Below, piece by piece: positions 27,067 to 37,379 of a stretch of DNA of 64,000 bases. The position numbers and the translations under genes are program-made. The notes under the pieces were generated by a model. It had not been told where the DNA came from and did not search any database. It worked only from the letters and a program-made list of their open reading frames with translations. Each line of letters begins with the position of its first letter. The stretch's first letter is position 1. Origin of the DNA: DVEG01 sp964405435 (GTDB taxonomy: Bacteria; Cyanobacteriota; Cyanobacteriia; Cyanobacteriales; Oscillatoriaceae); assembly GCA_964405435.1 (NCBI GenBank), contig CAYOOD010000005.1, forward strand, positions 1 through 64,000, written 5' to 3'.

Positions 27067-28068
27067 TTAGGGCGATCGCTCTTCCAGCAGGGCGAGAAAT
27101 TGACGATCGCGGCGAAGGGGCTCAAAAGCGGGATCGGCGGCGGCCATTTGGCGGTATGGCTGCGGCGCGATCGCGATCGCCTTTACCAGATACTCGATCG
27201 CGTCCCGATCCCAGCCCTGCAGGGCGCAACAGCACGCCTTGCCGTAGAGGGCATCGGGGGCGTCGGGGTTGAGGGAGAGGACTTCTTCCCATGCACTCAG
27301 CGCCCGATCGCTGCGTCCCGAAAGCTGGTACACCTGCGCCAATTCCATCCAGGCTTCTTCGCGATCGGGCTTGATGTCTGCGGCGCGGCGGAAAGAATCG
27401 ATCGCCTCAGAATAGCCACCCAGTTCTTTTAGCGCCAAGCCGCGCCGATACCACGCCCAATAATCGCTCGGTCTGGTTTCCAGGGCTCTGTCAAAACTGG
27501 CGATCGCGTCGGCATAGCGAGCCAGCCGGTTCAGGGCGAAGCCCAGACGATACCGCGCCCAGTAGTCGCTGGGGCGAACCTCTAGGGCTTTTTCGTAACA
27601 GGCGATCGCGTTTTCGCAGCGGTTGAGGTCGTACAGCCAAACGCCCCCGAGACGATACCACGCCCAGTAGTCGTCCGGGCGCGCCGCGATCGCCCCCTCA
27701 AAGCTGGCGATCGCGTCGGCATAGCAACCCGACTCGCGCAGCGTCATCCCCCGCTGATACCAGCTCCAGTAGTCATTGGGTTTTAATTGCAGGGCTTTGT
27801 CATAACAAGCGATCGCCTCTTCAGAGCTGCCGATTTCGCTCAGCACGCTTCCGAGCTGATACCACGCCCGATAGTCATCCGTGCGATACTCCAGGGCTTT
27901 TTCATAGCTTAAGATCGCTTCTTGATAGCGCTGCACGGCTCGCAGGGCATTCCCGCGCTGATACCAGGCCCAGTAACCGTCTGGACGGCACTCTAGGGCC
28001 CTGTTATTCGTGGCCATTCCCTCATAGCCGCTGGGAATGCGCATGGCATAAAAAGCTCGCTCGGTCAT
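27067..28068 (-). CDS. TPR protein with aromatic repeats and cap (paralogue 2)
   Basis: A 333-residue protein consisting of about eight tandem TPRs. The first helix of each carries the aromatic signature DYWAWYQRG or DYRAWYQLG, for instance PNDYWSWYQRGMTLRESG. The C-terminal cap reads LYGKACCCALQ, then AIEYLVKAIAI, then ADPAFEPLRRDRQFLALL. No signal peptide, membrane segment or enzyme domain. It is 126 bp downstream of the 28195 paralogue on the same strand, so cotranscription is possible. The strong repeat-to-repeat identity suggests recent internal expansion. Role inferred as scaffold. Confidence 0.85.
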   Translation of the reverse strand: MTERAFYAMRIPSGYEGMATNNRALECRPDGYWAWYQRGNALRAVQRYQEAILSYEKALEYRTDDYRAWYQLGSVLSEIGSSEEAIACYDKALQLKPNDYWSWYQRGMTLRESGCYADAIASFEGAIAARPDDYWAWYRLGGVWLYDLNRCENAIACYEKALEVRPSDYWARYRLGFALNRLARYADAIASFDRALETRPSDYWAWYRRGLALKELGGYSEAIDSFRRAADIKPDREEAWMELAQVYQLSGRSDRALSAWEEVLSLNPDAPDALYGKACCCALQGWDRDAIEYLVKAIAIAPQPYRQMAAADPAFEPLRRDRQFLALLEERSP

Positions 28069-28194
28069 AACTCAGCTCGGCTGGAGAGTTTTTTCAGTTT
28101 TGTTTAATAAAAGTATACAGAACTGAATGCCCCCTCCCTCCCGTGCTGAGTGCTCAGTAGGAGAAGCGCGAGAAAATGAGGAAACGCTCAATCG

Positions 28195-29127
28195 CTACTC
28201 AATGACTTCGGTGCCCTCGATGAGGGCTTGAAAGCGCCCATCTTCGCGAATGGCATCAAATTTAGAATCTTGCTTTGCCAGTGCGGAGTATTTTTCGCGA
28301 TCGCGTTCGATCGCCTGTCGGAGGTTGTCGAGCAACCGCTCTACTTTTCCCTGAACCGCGTAACAGCGCGCCTTTTCATAGCGAGCGTCGGGATCGCGCG
28401 GTTTGACATCCAGGGCGCGGTTGAAACAATCGAGGGCTGCTTCGACGTTGCCCAATTCCTGCCAAGCCTGCCCCTGACGATACCAAGCCCAGTAGTCATC
28501 CGGTTTGATGTCCAGGGCTTTGTCGTAGCTTGAAATCGCGTCGTCATAGCGGCGATCGCGGCGCTGTGCTTCGCCGCGCCGGTAGAATGCCCAGTAGTCG
28601 TCGGGTTTGATGTCCAGAGATTTGTCAAACGAGGCGATCGCATCGTCAGTGCGGTTCATCTCGTCGAGGGCAATGCCGCGCTGATACCAAGCCCAGTAGT
28701 CGTTCGGGCGCAGCTCTAGGGCTTTGTCGTAACTGGCGAGAGCATCTTCGTAGCGTTCCGAAGCCTGCAGCGCCTTGCCGCGCTGATACCAAGCCCAGTA
28801 ATCGTCTGCTCGGAACTCCAGCGCCTTGTCATAGCTGGCGATCGCCTCTGAATAGCGCTTCAAGTCATCGAGGACGTTGCCGCGCTGATACCAAGCCCAG
28901 TAGTCGTCCGGGCGCAACTCCAGGGCTTTGTCGTAGCTGCCGAGTGCCTCCTCGTAGCGACCCGACTCGTGCAGCACGCTGCCCCGCTTGTACCAGTTCA
29001 AGTATTCGCGGGCAGAAGCTGCGGTTGCTTCTTCCTGGCGATCCCCGTTTGTTTCTGGCGCAGCGGCGGGCTCCTGAAATAGAGAACCCTGACTTTCCAA
29101 AGTTTGAGAATCTCGATCGTGGCTCAT
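28195..29127 (-). CDS. TPR protein with aromatic repeats and cap (paralogue 3)
   Basis: A 310-residue protein. A Gln/Glu/Ala-rich N-terminal 40 residues precede seven TPRs with the pattern PDDYWAWYQRGNVLDDLKRY. The cap is ARYEKARCYAVQ, then LLDNLRQAIE, then KQDSKFDAIREDGRFQAL. It shares the DYWAWYQRG signature with its neighbours at 27067 and 29771, which points to tandem gene duplication. Cytoplasmic scaffold; no catalytic motif. Start ATG 29127. Confidence 0.85.
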   Translation of the reverse strand: MSHDRDSQTLESQGSLFQEPAAAPETNGDRQEEATAASAREYLNWYKRGSVLHESGRYEEALGSYDKALELRPDDYWAWYQRGNVLDDLKRYSEAIASYDKALEFRADDYWAWYQRGKALQASERYEDALASYDKALELRPNDYWAWYQRGIALDEMNRTDDAIASFDKSLDIKPDDYWAFYRRGEAQRRDRRYDDAISSYDKALDIKPDDYWAWYRQGQAWQELGNVEAALDCFNRALDVKPRDPDARYEKARCYAVQGKVERLLDNLRQAIERDREKYSALAKQDSKFDAIREDGRFQALIEGTEVIE

Positions 29128-29770
29128 AGTAATTTTTGCCGAGCTATTGATTGTAATTATAGGATTTATTTGCCCAGTTAAACCTTAATTTTTATCACGA
29201 GAAATCCCCGACTCTCAGCTTTCTGAAAGAAGAGAAAATAGAGAAAAGAGAGAAAAATAAGAGAGAAAGTCGAGAACAAGAAACTTGCGGTTTCTCACTT
29301 CTCACTTTTGGCGAGCGCATTTCCCCGCCAGACAGTAAAAATGTTGCGTGGCGGGGAGTTCGAGCGATTCAGCCGCCCCGCTAAAATGTTCTCTACTTGT
29401 TCTCTACTTAAACACCAGCACCCAAATGACGCGCCGAAAAGATGAAAATTTCTCTGCTAAGGCGAGGAGGGATAGTGCAGGGGCTGCGGGGAAGGATTCG
29501 TAAATTCATATTGCCAGCAAATCGAGAACAAAAGGGCGCGATCGCTTCCCCGCAGCCAACTGAAATTTACAAAAGTGAGAAGCCGCGCGGGAAGCATTCG
29601 CCCGTGTTGCGCAGCGATTCCCGGGGCCAGCGCTTTGGCCGAAGGGTAAGGCAGGAAATCGCGCGCGGTTTCGATCGCCGACAGAGCGGCGGGGGCTGAA
29701 ACTTGCACCCCGACCGGCCACTGGCGGTGAGGGAGCGGGCACGCTGACAGCCCGCTCCTCGCCTGCGGCA
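29128..29770. other. Gap between TPR genes
   Basis: No supported gene. 29221-29282 is a purine-rich low-complexity run (GAGAAAAGAGAGAAAAATAA). 29323-29356 can form an 8-bp stem CCCCGCCA/TGGCGGGG of unknown meaning. Confidence 0.45.
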
Positions 29771-31027
29771 CTAATAGCGTCCCAAGTTTTGCAGGGCTAA
29801 GGCCCGATGGTCCAGGGTCCAATCGGCGGGATAGTCGGGAGTGCATTGCAAGGCTTGCTCGTAGCTAGAGAGAGCGGCCTCGTAGCGGCCTAACTTGTAG
29901 AGCGTAATTCCGCGATTGTTCCAGGCTCTGGAATAGTTAGAGCGGCGCGCCAGGGCTTGGTCGTAGCTGGCGAGGGCATCCTCGTAGCGGCCCAGGGTGT
30001 CGAGCAAAATACCCTTGTTGTTCCAAACTTCCGGATAGTCTGGCTGCCACTTCAGGGCTTGGTCGTAGCTGGCGAGGGCCTCTTCGTAACGTCCCAAGTG
30101 TCCCAGAGCAATGCCGCGATTGTACCAGGCTTCTGCGAAGTCGGGTTGAATCGCCAGGAGTTTGTCGTAGGTGGCGAGGGATTCTTCGTAACGCTGCAAG
30201 TCGTCGAGGGCGATCGCCCGATCGAGCAGCGCGTCGGGGTTGCCCGGTTGCAATTCCAATACTTTTTCAAAGCTGGCGAGGGCATCTTCGTAGCGGCCCA
30301 TATCGCCCAGCAGCAAGCCGCGCTGATTCCAGATGTCGGCGCGATCGGGGCGGAGTTCCAGGGCTTTGTCGAAGCTGGCCAGTGCTTCTTCGTAGCGGCC
30401 CAATTCGTCGAGCACTTGCCCGCGCTCGTACCAGATTGCCTCACCCCTGCGCCAGCTCTCCAGGGCTTTGTCGAAGCTCTCCAGTGCCTCCTCGTTGCGT
30501 TCCAGTTCGTGCAGGGCTTGCCCGCGCCTGTACCAAGCCCAGTAGTCCCACCTCCGGGCTTGAGTGGCTCTGTCAAAGCTGCTCAAGGCGGCTTCGGGTT
30601 GCTGCAAGTCGTACAGCTCCACGCACCCCCGCTGATACGACGCCCAGTAGTCGCGGGGTCGAATTTCCAGGGCTTTGTTGTAGCTCGAGATCGCCTCCGC
30701 GCAGCGACCCGCCTGATGCAGCGCGCCTGCCCGCTGGTAATAAGCCCAGTAATCAGTAGGCCGAATTTCCAGGGCTTTGTCGAAGCTGGCGGCGGCGTCT
30801 TCATAGCGGCCCATTTCATCGAGAGCGATCCCCCGCTGATACCAACTCCAGTAATCGCCCGGTTTCTGCTCTAAGGCTTTGTCAAAGCTGGCGATCGCCT
30901 CTTCGTAACGACCTTTATCTCGCAAGATATTCCCCTCTCGATACCAATCTCTGTAGTTGTCGGGCGTATTCTCTTGTTTTTCCTCAGTCGCGCTCACTTC
31001 ATCGATACCTCCGCTACTCGCTCCCAC
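29771..31027 (-). CDS. TPR protein without cap (paralogue 4)
   Basis: A 418-residue protein with about 11 TPRs. The first five use the aromatic form (PGDYWSWYQRGIALDEMGRY); later ones shift to WNNKG and WYNRG forms. This makes it a chimera of the two subgroups seen in the window. Unlike the others it lacks the C-terminal cap: it ends abruptly at WTLDHRALALQNLGRY, inside a repeat. Either the cap was lost by truncation or the gene is a natural capless variant. The N-terminus is MGASSGGIDEVSATEEKQ. Scaffold role inferred. Confidence 0.83.
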   Translation of the reverse strand: MGASSGGIDEVSATEEKQENTPDNYRDWYREGNILRDKGRYEEAIASFDKALEQKPGDYWSWYQRGIALDEMGRYEDAAASFDKALEIRPTDYWAYYQRAGALHQAGRCAEAISSYNKALEIRPRDYWASYQRGCVELYDLQQPEAALSSFDRATQARRWDYWAWYRRGQALHELERNEEALESFDKALESWRRGEAIWYERGQVLDELGRYEEALASFDKALELRPDRADIWNQRGLLLGDMGRYEDALASFEKVLELQPGNPDALLDRAIALDDLQRYEESLATYDKLLAIQPDFAEAWYNRGIALGHLGRYEEALASYDQALKWQPDYPEVWNNKGILLDTLGRYEDALASYDQALARRSNYSRAWNNRGITLYKLGRYEAALSSYEQALQCTPDYPADWTLDHRALALQNLGRY

Positions 31028-31734
31028 AATCTATCATCTCTCCAAATGTCATCAACTGACTATTTCTTTTCTAATCTTCATAAGAATTTAACGCTCGCGA
31101 TCGCTAATGTTAAGCCTGTTTAATCAACTTTTAATTTTGCCCCTGCACCGATTGCCAAGCCATCGTCTCGGCCAAAACCGGCTGTCCTTGCCACCTGCTG
31201 CCTTTGGCAAAAATTGCATAACGGCTTGCTTGCTCGTGATACAATTAAATTCCTCCTCCGTCTCTACAGCTTGGAAAAATACTGCACGGATGCTATTGGG
31301 ATTGTAGCGCAGCCGGCGATAGAGCGACAGGATTGTCCGAGCTACAAGGGTTGAAGGCGATCGCGGCTTGCGGCTGGCAGATTGCAGCGATCGCTTCTCT
31401 CCCTCGAGACAGAGGCGCGATCGCTGCGAAAATCGACATGCAAATTTTACATATTTTCCACCATCCCCCGCGCCAAGTTCTGCATTCCCTTTGGCAAGGA
31501 TACTGCACAAAAACGGAAGAAATCCTAAAAAAATCAACTGCCAATCGATAGAGGGACGCCCTGGAAGAGGGGGATCGGAAGGGAGTTGACCGGAAGCGAT
31601 TTATCGACTATAAGGCCGAAAAAATTTCACCTCCGGGCAACAAATCTCCGCAGGGATTGCACGCGCAAAGGAAGAAAAAAATTATCGCGATTTCGCCAAA
31701 CTCACAGTGCTAGGCGATCCCCACCGTTGAAGGC
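31028..31734. other. Gap without a recognised gene
   Basis: About 700 bp. Frames on both strands are short and lack likeness to any family. HIP1 sites are dense. Nothing further seen. Confidence 0.4.
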
Positions 31735-34293
31735 TTAAAATGCCCGCCAAATTTTCACCGTATTGTCGCTGCCGCCGGAAGCGAGAAAGCGCCCGTCGGG
31801 GCTGAAGGCAACGCACTTGACCTCGCCCCCGTGTCCCGTCAGCGTCCGCAACAGGGAACCATTTGCCACCGCCCAAATCTTAACCGTGTTGTCGCTGCTG
31901 CCCGTGGCAATAAACTGTCCGTCAGGGCTGAAAGCGACAGAATTCACCCAGCCGAAATGTCCCGTCAGCGATCGCAGTTCTGCCCCAGTCGCCACCGACC
32001 AAATTTTCACGGTCTGGTCGTCGCTGGCGCTGGCCACTAACTGGCCGTCGGGACTGTAGGCGACGCAGCCCACCCAGCCCGCGTGCCCTTCCAGGGTGCG
32101 CTGCAATAACCCCGTCGCCACCGACCAAATCTTAACCGCGTGGTCCCAACTGCCGCTAGCCAGGAACCGCCCGTCGGGGCTGAATGCCAGAGATTTGACA
32201 TCGCCGATGTGCCCTTTGAGGGAGCGCGTTGCTGCGCCGGTGTCGGCGGACCAGATCATAATAGTCTGGTCGCTGCTGCCGGAAGCGAGGAGTTGCCCGT
32301 CGGGGCTGAAGGCAACGGACTTGACGGCTTCGGAATGCCCCACGAGAGCGCGCGCGGGCTTGCCCGGAGCGATCGGGCAAATTTTGACGGTATTGTCCCA
32401 ACTGGCACTGGCTAAAAATTGGCCGTCGGGGCTGAAGGCGATCGCCGTAACCGAGTTATCGTGTTCTGCCAGGTAGCGCAGCTCTATCCCCCGCAGCACC
32501 GACCAAATTTTAATCGCGTTTTCATCGCAGTTGGTGGCGAGCAATTGGGAATCGGGGCTGAAGGCAAGCGCACAAATGGGGAACGAATAGCCGCTGAGGG
32601 TGCCGGCAACCGTCCATTCAGGCGAATATTTCTCGATGCCGCCGGGAGCGGCGTTTACCCAAACGAGCTGGGAACTGTCAGCAGCGATCGCGCCTTCTCC
32701 TGTTTCCGGCAACAATTCTGCTTTCTGGCGAATCGTGGCGGCTTCCCCGTCGCGCCCGATTGCCGAGAGCGCCTCTGCCAATTGCACCCAGCTATCGCCG
32801 TTATTCGGATTCAGCGCGATCGCTTCCTCGAAACAGGTGACAGCCAGTTCGTATTCTCCCAAACTCGCCAGCGCCCGCCCCCTCCAATACCACGCCTCGT
32901 CTGATTCTGGGTGATTTTCCAGAACTGTTTCCAGAGCCGCCGCCGCTTCTGAGCAGCGCCCTAACTCGTGCAGGGCTTTCCCCCGCTTGATGAAGGCATC
33001 TGGAAAATCCGGCTGCCACTCGCTCGCCTTTTCAAAAGCCGCGATCGCTTGTTCGCCATATCCCAATTCCGCCAGCATCAGCCCGCGATCGTAACACAGC
33101 CCCGCTTGATTGACGCGGTAAATTTTTTGGAACATTTCCACATAGGGCGCAACCCATTCCGAGGGAAACTCCGACTCCAGGTTAAAGAGCTGCGGCTGGT
33201 AGTTGCGATCGAGATTGATGTAGTACCAATCTGCAAAAAATGCGGCAAAAAGCTTGTACATTTTCACAATTTCTTGCCGCACCTGATACTCGCATTCGTC
33301 CTCGTCCTCCCCCAGCGCCATCAAGCGCTTTTTTTCCTCGCGCCAGTTCCAGGGCGGAGAGGGAATCTGGGAAAAAGTGTTGTCTTGCCATCCCCACACG
33401 CCGATATTAAAATACACTTCGCGATCGGTAATGTCGCAGTACAACACTGCTGTCGGAATTGGAGAAAGAATCGTCCGCAATTGCTTGACATCAATGTCGA
33501 AAATATCCCGGTTGAAATAGTCGCCGTAAAACTCGACGGGAAACAGGGCATTTTCGGGATAGTAGCTATTCAGAAAAGCTTTGAGGCGGTTGCGGAGTTC
33601 TTGCGGCAGGTTGTGGTGAAACGACTCGGGGCAACTTTTGCTGATATTGGGAGGCGCGACGAAAAGCAAGAGGGGATATTGTTCGCGCCCTTTGACTAAA
33701 ATCTCTTCCGTGTCGCGGCGGCTGAGACGAGAAGGCCAATTTTTTTCGATGGTATCCCAGTTGGTTTGAATTTCGGCGAGTTTGAAATCGATTTCTCGCG
33801 CTTTGAAGTCGCGCAGCACTTCTCGATAGAGCGCGCTTTCCTCTATGCTGAATTGGCGTTCCAAGCGGGCGAGTTCTTCTTGTTTTTTCTGCCAGCGTGC
33901 CGTCAGCTTGAGCTGTTCCTGCTTGAGGTGAACCAGTTGGGATTGAAGTTCCAGGGCTTTTTGCCGGTCTTGTGCCTCTGCGATCGCGATCGCCCCTTCC
34001 ATTTTCAGGCGAGTTTCCTCGATAGTATTGCGCTCTTGAATCAGTTGCAGGGCTTCTGATTGCACGGTGGCGAGCTGCTTTTGATGTTCTAGCTGGGCGT
34101 GAACCAGGCGGTAATCGGTCTTTGCCCTGTCAGCGGCGATGTGCGGCTGTTCCGACGGCGCAATCAGGAGAGAGGAGGGTGTTGGCTTGGGGGAAATCGG
34201 ATCGAGGGATTCGCCGGCGATCGCAGCGATCGCTTTGCTGGCTGTCTTGGAAACAAAACCGCTGATAGCGGCGAGGACGGCGGGTATTGGCAT
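31735..34293 (-). CDS. Coiled coil-TPR-WD40 protein
   Basis: An 852-residue protein from the ATG of MPIPAVLAAISGFVSKTASK. Residues ~50-165 are a long coiled coil rich in Gln, Glu and Lys. Residues ~175-330 form a conserved-looking globular region (VKGREQYPLLLFVAPPNI, SYYPENALFPVEFYGDYF, ILSPIPTAVLYCDI) of a type I recall from cyanobacterial proteins without assigned function. Three TPRs follow (~365-480). Seven WD40 repeats (core VKSVAFSPDGQLLASGSSDQ) complete one propeller to the C-terminus. One repeat has KICPIAP where KIWS is expected. No ATPase motif, so it is a scaffold rather than a STAND switch. Upstream in-frame codons to 34368 were excluded. Confidence 0.85.
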   Translation of the reverse strand: MPIPAVLAAISGFVSKTASKAIAAIAGESLDPISPKPTPSSLLIAPSEQPHIAADRAKTDYRLVHAQLEHQKQLATVQSEALQLIQERNTIEETRLKMEGAIAIAEAQDRQKALELQSQLVHLKQEQLKLTARWQKKQEELARLERQFSIEESALYREVLRDFKAREIDFKLAEIQTNWDTIEKNWPSRLSRRDTEEILVKGREQYPLLLFVAPPNISKSCPESFHHNLPQELRNRLKAFLNSYYPENALFPVEFYGDYFNRDIFDIDVKQLRTILSPIPTAVLYCDITDREVYFNIGVWGWQDNTFSQIPSPPWNWREEKKRLMALGEDEDECEYQVRQEIVKMYKLFAAFFADWYYINLDRNYQPQLFNLESEFPSEWVAPYVEMFQKIYRVNQAGLCYDRGLMLAELGYGEQAIAAFEKASEWQPDFPDAFIKRGKALHELGRCSEAAAALETVLENHPESDEAWYWRGRALASLGEYELAVTCFEEAIALNPNNGDSWVQLAEALSAIGRDGEAATIRQKAELLPETGEGAIAADSSQLVWVNAAPGGIEKYSPEWTVAGTLSGYSFPICALAFSPDSQLLATNCDENAIKIWSVLRGIELRYLAEHDNSVTAIAFSPDGQFLASASWDNTVKICPIAPGKPARALVGHSEAVKSVAFSPDGQLLASGSSDQTIMIWSADTGAATRSLKGHIGDVKSLAFSPDGRFLASGSWDHAVKIWSVATGLLQRTLEGHAGWVGCVAYSPDGQLVASASDDQTVKIWSVATGAELRSLTGHFGWVNSVAFSPDGQFIATGSSDNTVKIWAVANGSLLRTLTGHGGEVKCVAFSPDGRFLASGGSDNTVKIWRAF

Positions 34294-34480
34294 AACGCAA
34301 TGATGCGGGCAGGTGCAATATCTGTTCAGCAGCAAGAGAGGGCAGAGGCGCTTTCTCGCCACCCCCACCGTTTGATTCTAGCCCGATCGCCCTGTTTGGG
34401 GTAGCATTCTCGATAAACCTTGCTGGTACGGGCTTCTGCCGGGGGAAGAAGCCCCCTTTGGAGTTGAGCGGGCAGCGAAT

Positions 34481-35611
34481 TTATCTGGAAATCCCGAGTA
34501 AAGCCATAAACCGCTTATTTTTCCGCAAGCTGTCCAAATCGGGGTCGGTTTTCGCCACCGGCAAATATTTCGCCGGATTTTTCTTTATCGCTTCTTCCAG
34601 ATGATTGACGGCTAAGGTGACTTTGCCCTGCATGGCGTAGCAGTATCCCTTGTTGTAAATTGCATTGACGTGGTTGGGGTTAATTGCCAGGGCTTTTTCA
34701 AAATTATCCATCGCTTCTCGATACCGCTTTAATTTCACCAAGGCATAGCCCCGATTGTCCCAAGCTTCGTAATTTGTGGGGTCGCATTCTACGGCTCGGT
34801 CGTAGCAGGGAATCGCTTCTTTGACGCGCCCGGAACGCCGCAGGATCAGCCCGCGATTGTTCCAGGCGTGGGTTTCGTTGGGATAAATTTCGATAATTTT
34901 ATCGTAGCAAGCCAGCGCTTCTTTTTGTTTGTCCATTTTAGACAGGACGATGCCTCGGTTCAGCCACGCGCCGATGTGGTTTGGCTTGAGTTCTATGGCT
35001 TTGTCGTAACTGGCTAGGGCTTCGGGGTATTTTTCCCACGCCATGAAGGCACATCCCTGATTAAACCAGACTTCGGGTTCGCCGGCGTGAATTTTCAGGG
35101 CGTTTTCATAGCTGAAAATTGCTCGACTGTGTTTGCCGGAATTCAAGAGGGCGTTTCCCCGGTTTGTCCAGGCTCTATAAGCGTTGGGGTCGATTTTTAC
35201 GGCGCGATCGTAGCAAGCGATCGCTTCGCCATTGCGCCCCAACATCGCCAGGGAATTGCCTTTGCTCGTCAGCGCTTCGCTGGAATCTGGTTTAATTTCT
35301 AAGGCGCGATCGCAAGACGCGATCGCTTTTTCGTGGTGTCCCAATTCCGCCAGGGCAATGCCGCGATTGAACCACAGCCTTTCCTCATTCGGTTGAAATT
35401 CGAGCGCGCGCTCGAAGCTCTCAACCGATTCTTCATAGCGGTTCAAATGTGCCAGCGCCTGCGCTCGACACGCCCACACCTCTGCGACGTGGGGGACGAG
35501 CTTTATCGCGGCGTCGCAATGGGCGATCGCTCCTGTGAAGTCGCCCGACTCCAAGCAGCTTACTCCTTGGCGAAATAAGATTTCTGCTTCTACTGCCGGA
35601 TTTTCAATCAT
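34481..35611 (-). CDS. TPR protein with cap (paralogue 5)
   Basis: A 376-residue protein with ten TPRs of the WNNRG/WFNRG type (for example ALEFQPNEERLWFNRGIALA, KIDPNAYRAWTNRGNALLNS). It starts MIENPAVEAEILFRQGVSCL. The cap is IYNKGYCYAMQ, then AVNHLEEAIKKNP, then AKTDPDLDSLRKNKRFMALL. No other domain. It lies 187 bp upstream of the WD40 protein gene in transcription order. Scaffold role inferred from the fold only. Confidence 0.85.
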   Translation of the reverse strand: MIENPAVEAEILFRQGVSCLESGDFTGAIAHCDAAIKLVPHVAEVWACRAQALAHLNRYEESVESFERALEFQPNEERLWFNRGIALAELGHHEKAIASCDRALEIKPDSSEALTSKGNSLAMLGRNGEAIACYDRAVKIDPNAYRAWTNRGNALLNSGKHSRAIFSYENALKIHAGEPEVWFNQGCAFMAWEKYPEALASYDKAIELKPNHIGAWLNRGIVLSKMDKQKEALACYDKIIEIYPNETHAWNNRGLILRRSGRVKEAIPCYDRAVECDPTNYEAWDNRGYALVKLKRYREAMDNFEKALAINPNHVNAIYNKGYCYAMQGKVTLAVNHLEEAIKKNPAKYLPVAKTDPDLDSLRKNKRFMALLGISR

Positions 35612-36059
35612 AAGCTAAAATACATATCCTGCCCGTTCAAAAGTTAACAGCCAGGGAAGTTTTGACTTTCTCTAACTATTTTAGAGCCGCCCGGTTGCTT
35701 TCTGGCTGCCGGGAAAAGGGGGATTTGGGGAGTCTTCAGAAGGCTTTCGGGCTGCAAAACGCGCGCCGTCTCTGATGCGGGCTTTTAATGCAATTTTATT
35801 GTACACTATGCGGGTTTTACTGGATTTGTAGGGAAATTTTGTGACAAATTTTTTGATGAATTGCAAGTCTGCGCAAGAAATCTTACCCCCTCTTCAAAGG
35901 GAGTTTGGAGAAAGGAGGGCGGGAAGTCTGCAATGCTGCCCGCTTCCTTGCTGCCAAACGCCTTCCACCTCGCAAAGAGGGGGATAAGATCAGCCAGATT
36001 TAGGAATTCAGCATCCAGAAGTCTGGAGCGCGAATTCTCTAGGAGTCGCGAATCAGAAA
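35612..36059. other. Gap between TPR genes
   Basis: No gene recognised. 35884-35930 (CCCCCTCTTCAAAGGGAG...) resembles the dispersed palindromic repeats that occur inside the 44026 gene. The interval is AT-rich at 35780-35870. Confidence 0.4.
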
Positions 36060-37106
36060 TTATTCTCCACGGGTTGTCTTTTGTTGAATGAACGCCTGAA
36101 ATCGCGCATCCTCGCGGATGGGGTCAAATTCAGGGCCCGTTTTTGCCACGGTTTGGTATTGGGTGGGGTTGAGTTCGATCGCTTTTTGGAGGTTTTCGAT
36201 CGCCAGATCGACGCTCCCGGTGCCGGCATAGCAGCACGCCTTGTTGTACCAGGCTTTGTGCTTGTCGGGCTGCAGTTCTAGGGCTTTGTCGTAGCAGGCG
36301 ATCGCGCTGTGGTGACAGCCCAATTTTTCCAGCCCTACGCCTCTAAAGTACCAAGCGTCCGGGTTTTTCGGTTGCAGTTCCAGGGCTTTTTCCAAGCTGG
36401 CAACTCCTTTGGAGTATTGCCCTGCATTCATCAGCGCGACGCCGCGATTGTACCAAGCCCAGTAGTAGTCTGGTTTCCACTGCAGGGCTTTGTCGTAGCT
36501 GACGACTGCATCTTCATAGAAGCTTAAATTATATAATATATTGCCTCGGTTGTTCCAGACCTCGTAAAAGTCCGGTTTGATTTCTAGGGCTTTGTCATAG
36601 CAGGCGATCGCTTTTTCCAGGCGTCCGAGGTTCCTGTATGCCAAGCCTCTATTATACCAAGCCCAACAGTAATCGGGTTTGAACTCGATGGCGCGATCGT
36701 AAGACGCGATCGCTTCGTCAAAGTGGCCCAAGTTTCTCAGGGCGATGCCGCGATTGTTCCACGCCCAATAGTAATCGGGCTTGAAATATATCGCCTTGTC
36801 ATAGCTGGCGATCGCTTCCGTAAAGCGACCGAGGTCATCTAAGGCATTGCCGCGATTGTTCCATGCTTCGTGAAAGGCGGGATTTAACTCTAGAGCTTGG
36901 TCGTAGCTTTCGATCGCTTCTTCATAGCGCCCCAAGCGGTACAGGGCGTTGCCTTGGCTGTACCAGACTTCTGCATAGTCTGGGCTGAGTTCCAAGGCTT
37001 TCTCGTAGCTGGCAACTGCGGCTGCATATTGTTCAGCTCGGTTGAGGTGCAGTCCTTTCTGGAAGAAATACTCGACTTCCAGATTCATCGTCTCCTGGTT
37101 CATCAT
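36060..37106 (-). CDS. TPR protein with cap (paralogue 6)
   Basis: A 348-residue protein with nine TPRs (LNPAFHEAWNNRGNALDDLG and similar). Several repeats combine the aromatic DYYWAW or DYCWAW helix start with NNRG or YNRG, a form intermediate between the two subgroups. The cap is WYNKACCYAGT, then AIENLQKAIELNP, then AKTGPEFDPIREDARFQAFI. Starts at MMNQETMNLEVEYFF; the second or third Met may be used. No enzymatic motif. Confidence 0.85.
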   Translation of the reverse strand: MMNQETMNLEVEYFFQKGLHLNRAEQYAAAVASYEKALELSPDYAEVWYSQGNALYRLGRYEEAIESYDQALELNPAFHEAWNNRGNALDDLGRFTEAIASYDKAIYFKPDYYWAWNNRGIALRNLGHFDEAIASYDRAIEFKPDYCWAWYNRGLAYRNLGRLEKAIACYDKALEIKPDFYEVWNNRGNILYNLSFYEDAVVSYDKALQWKPDYYWAWYNRGVALMNAGQYSKGVASLEKALELQPKNPDAWYFRGVGLEKLGCHHSAIACYDKALELQPDKHKAWYNKACCYAGTGSVDLAIENLQKAIELNPTQYQTVAKTGPEFDPIREDARFQAFIQQKTTRGE

Positions 37107-37379
37107 CTGGCATCTAACTTTAGGAGGATTCTAACTAAAATACCCAAAAACTTCACCGGACTCAATAGGTTCGACGCCACAAATTTCAAAAAGTGGCATC
37201 TTCCTTAAGAATGATTTCCAGCGAAAATCCTCGCAGCGGGATGATGATAGAATAGCCAGTTGATTCTCTGCGATCGGGAAAAAACCTGGTAAAAAGCTGA
37301 AACTCTCTCGTATTAAGGCTCTTAACGTGCTGGGGGAGGTCAGCAGCAACCCAATACTCCCAGAAACTGCCAAATCAAC

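Noticed and set aside
29957..30874. Long plus-strand frame opposite a TPR gene
   Set aside because: Long shadow frames are expected opposite repetitive TPR codons; composition (Val/Gln/Phe-rich, repetitive) is non-biological.
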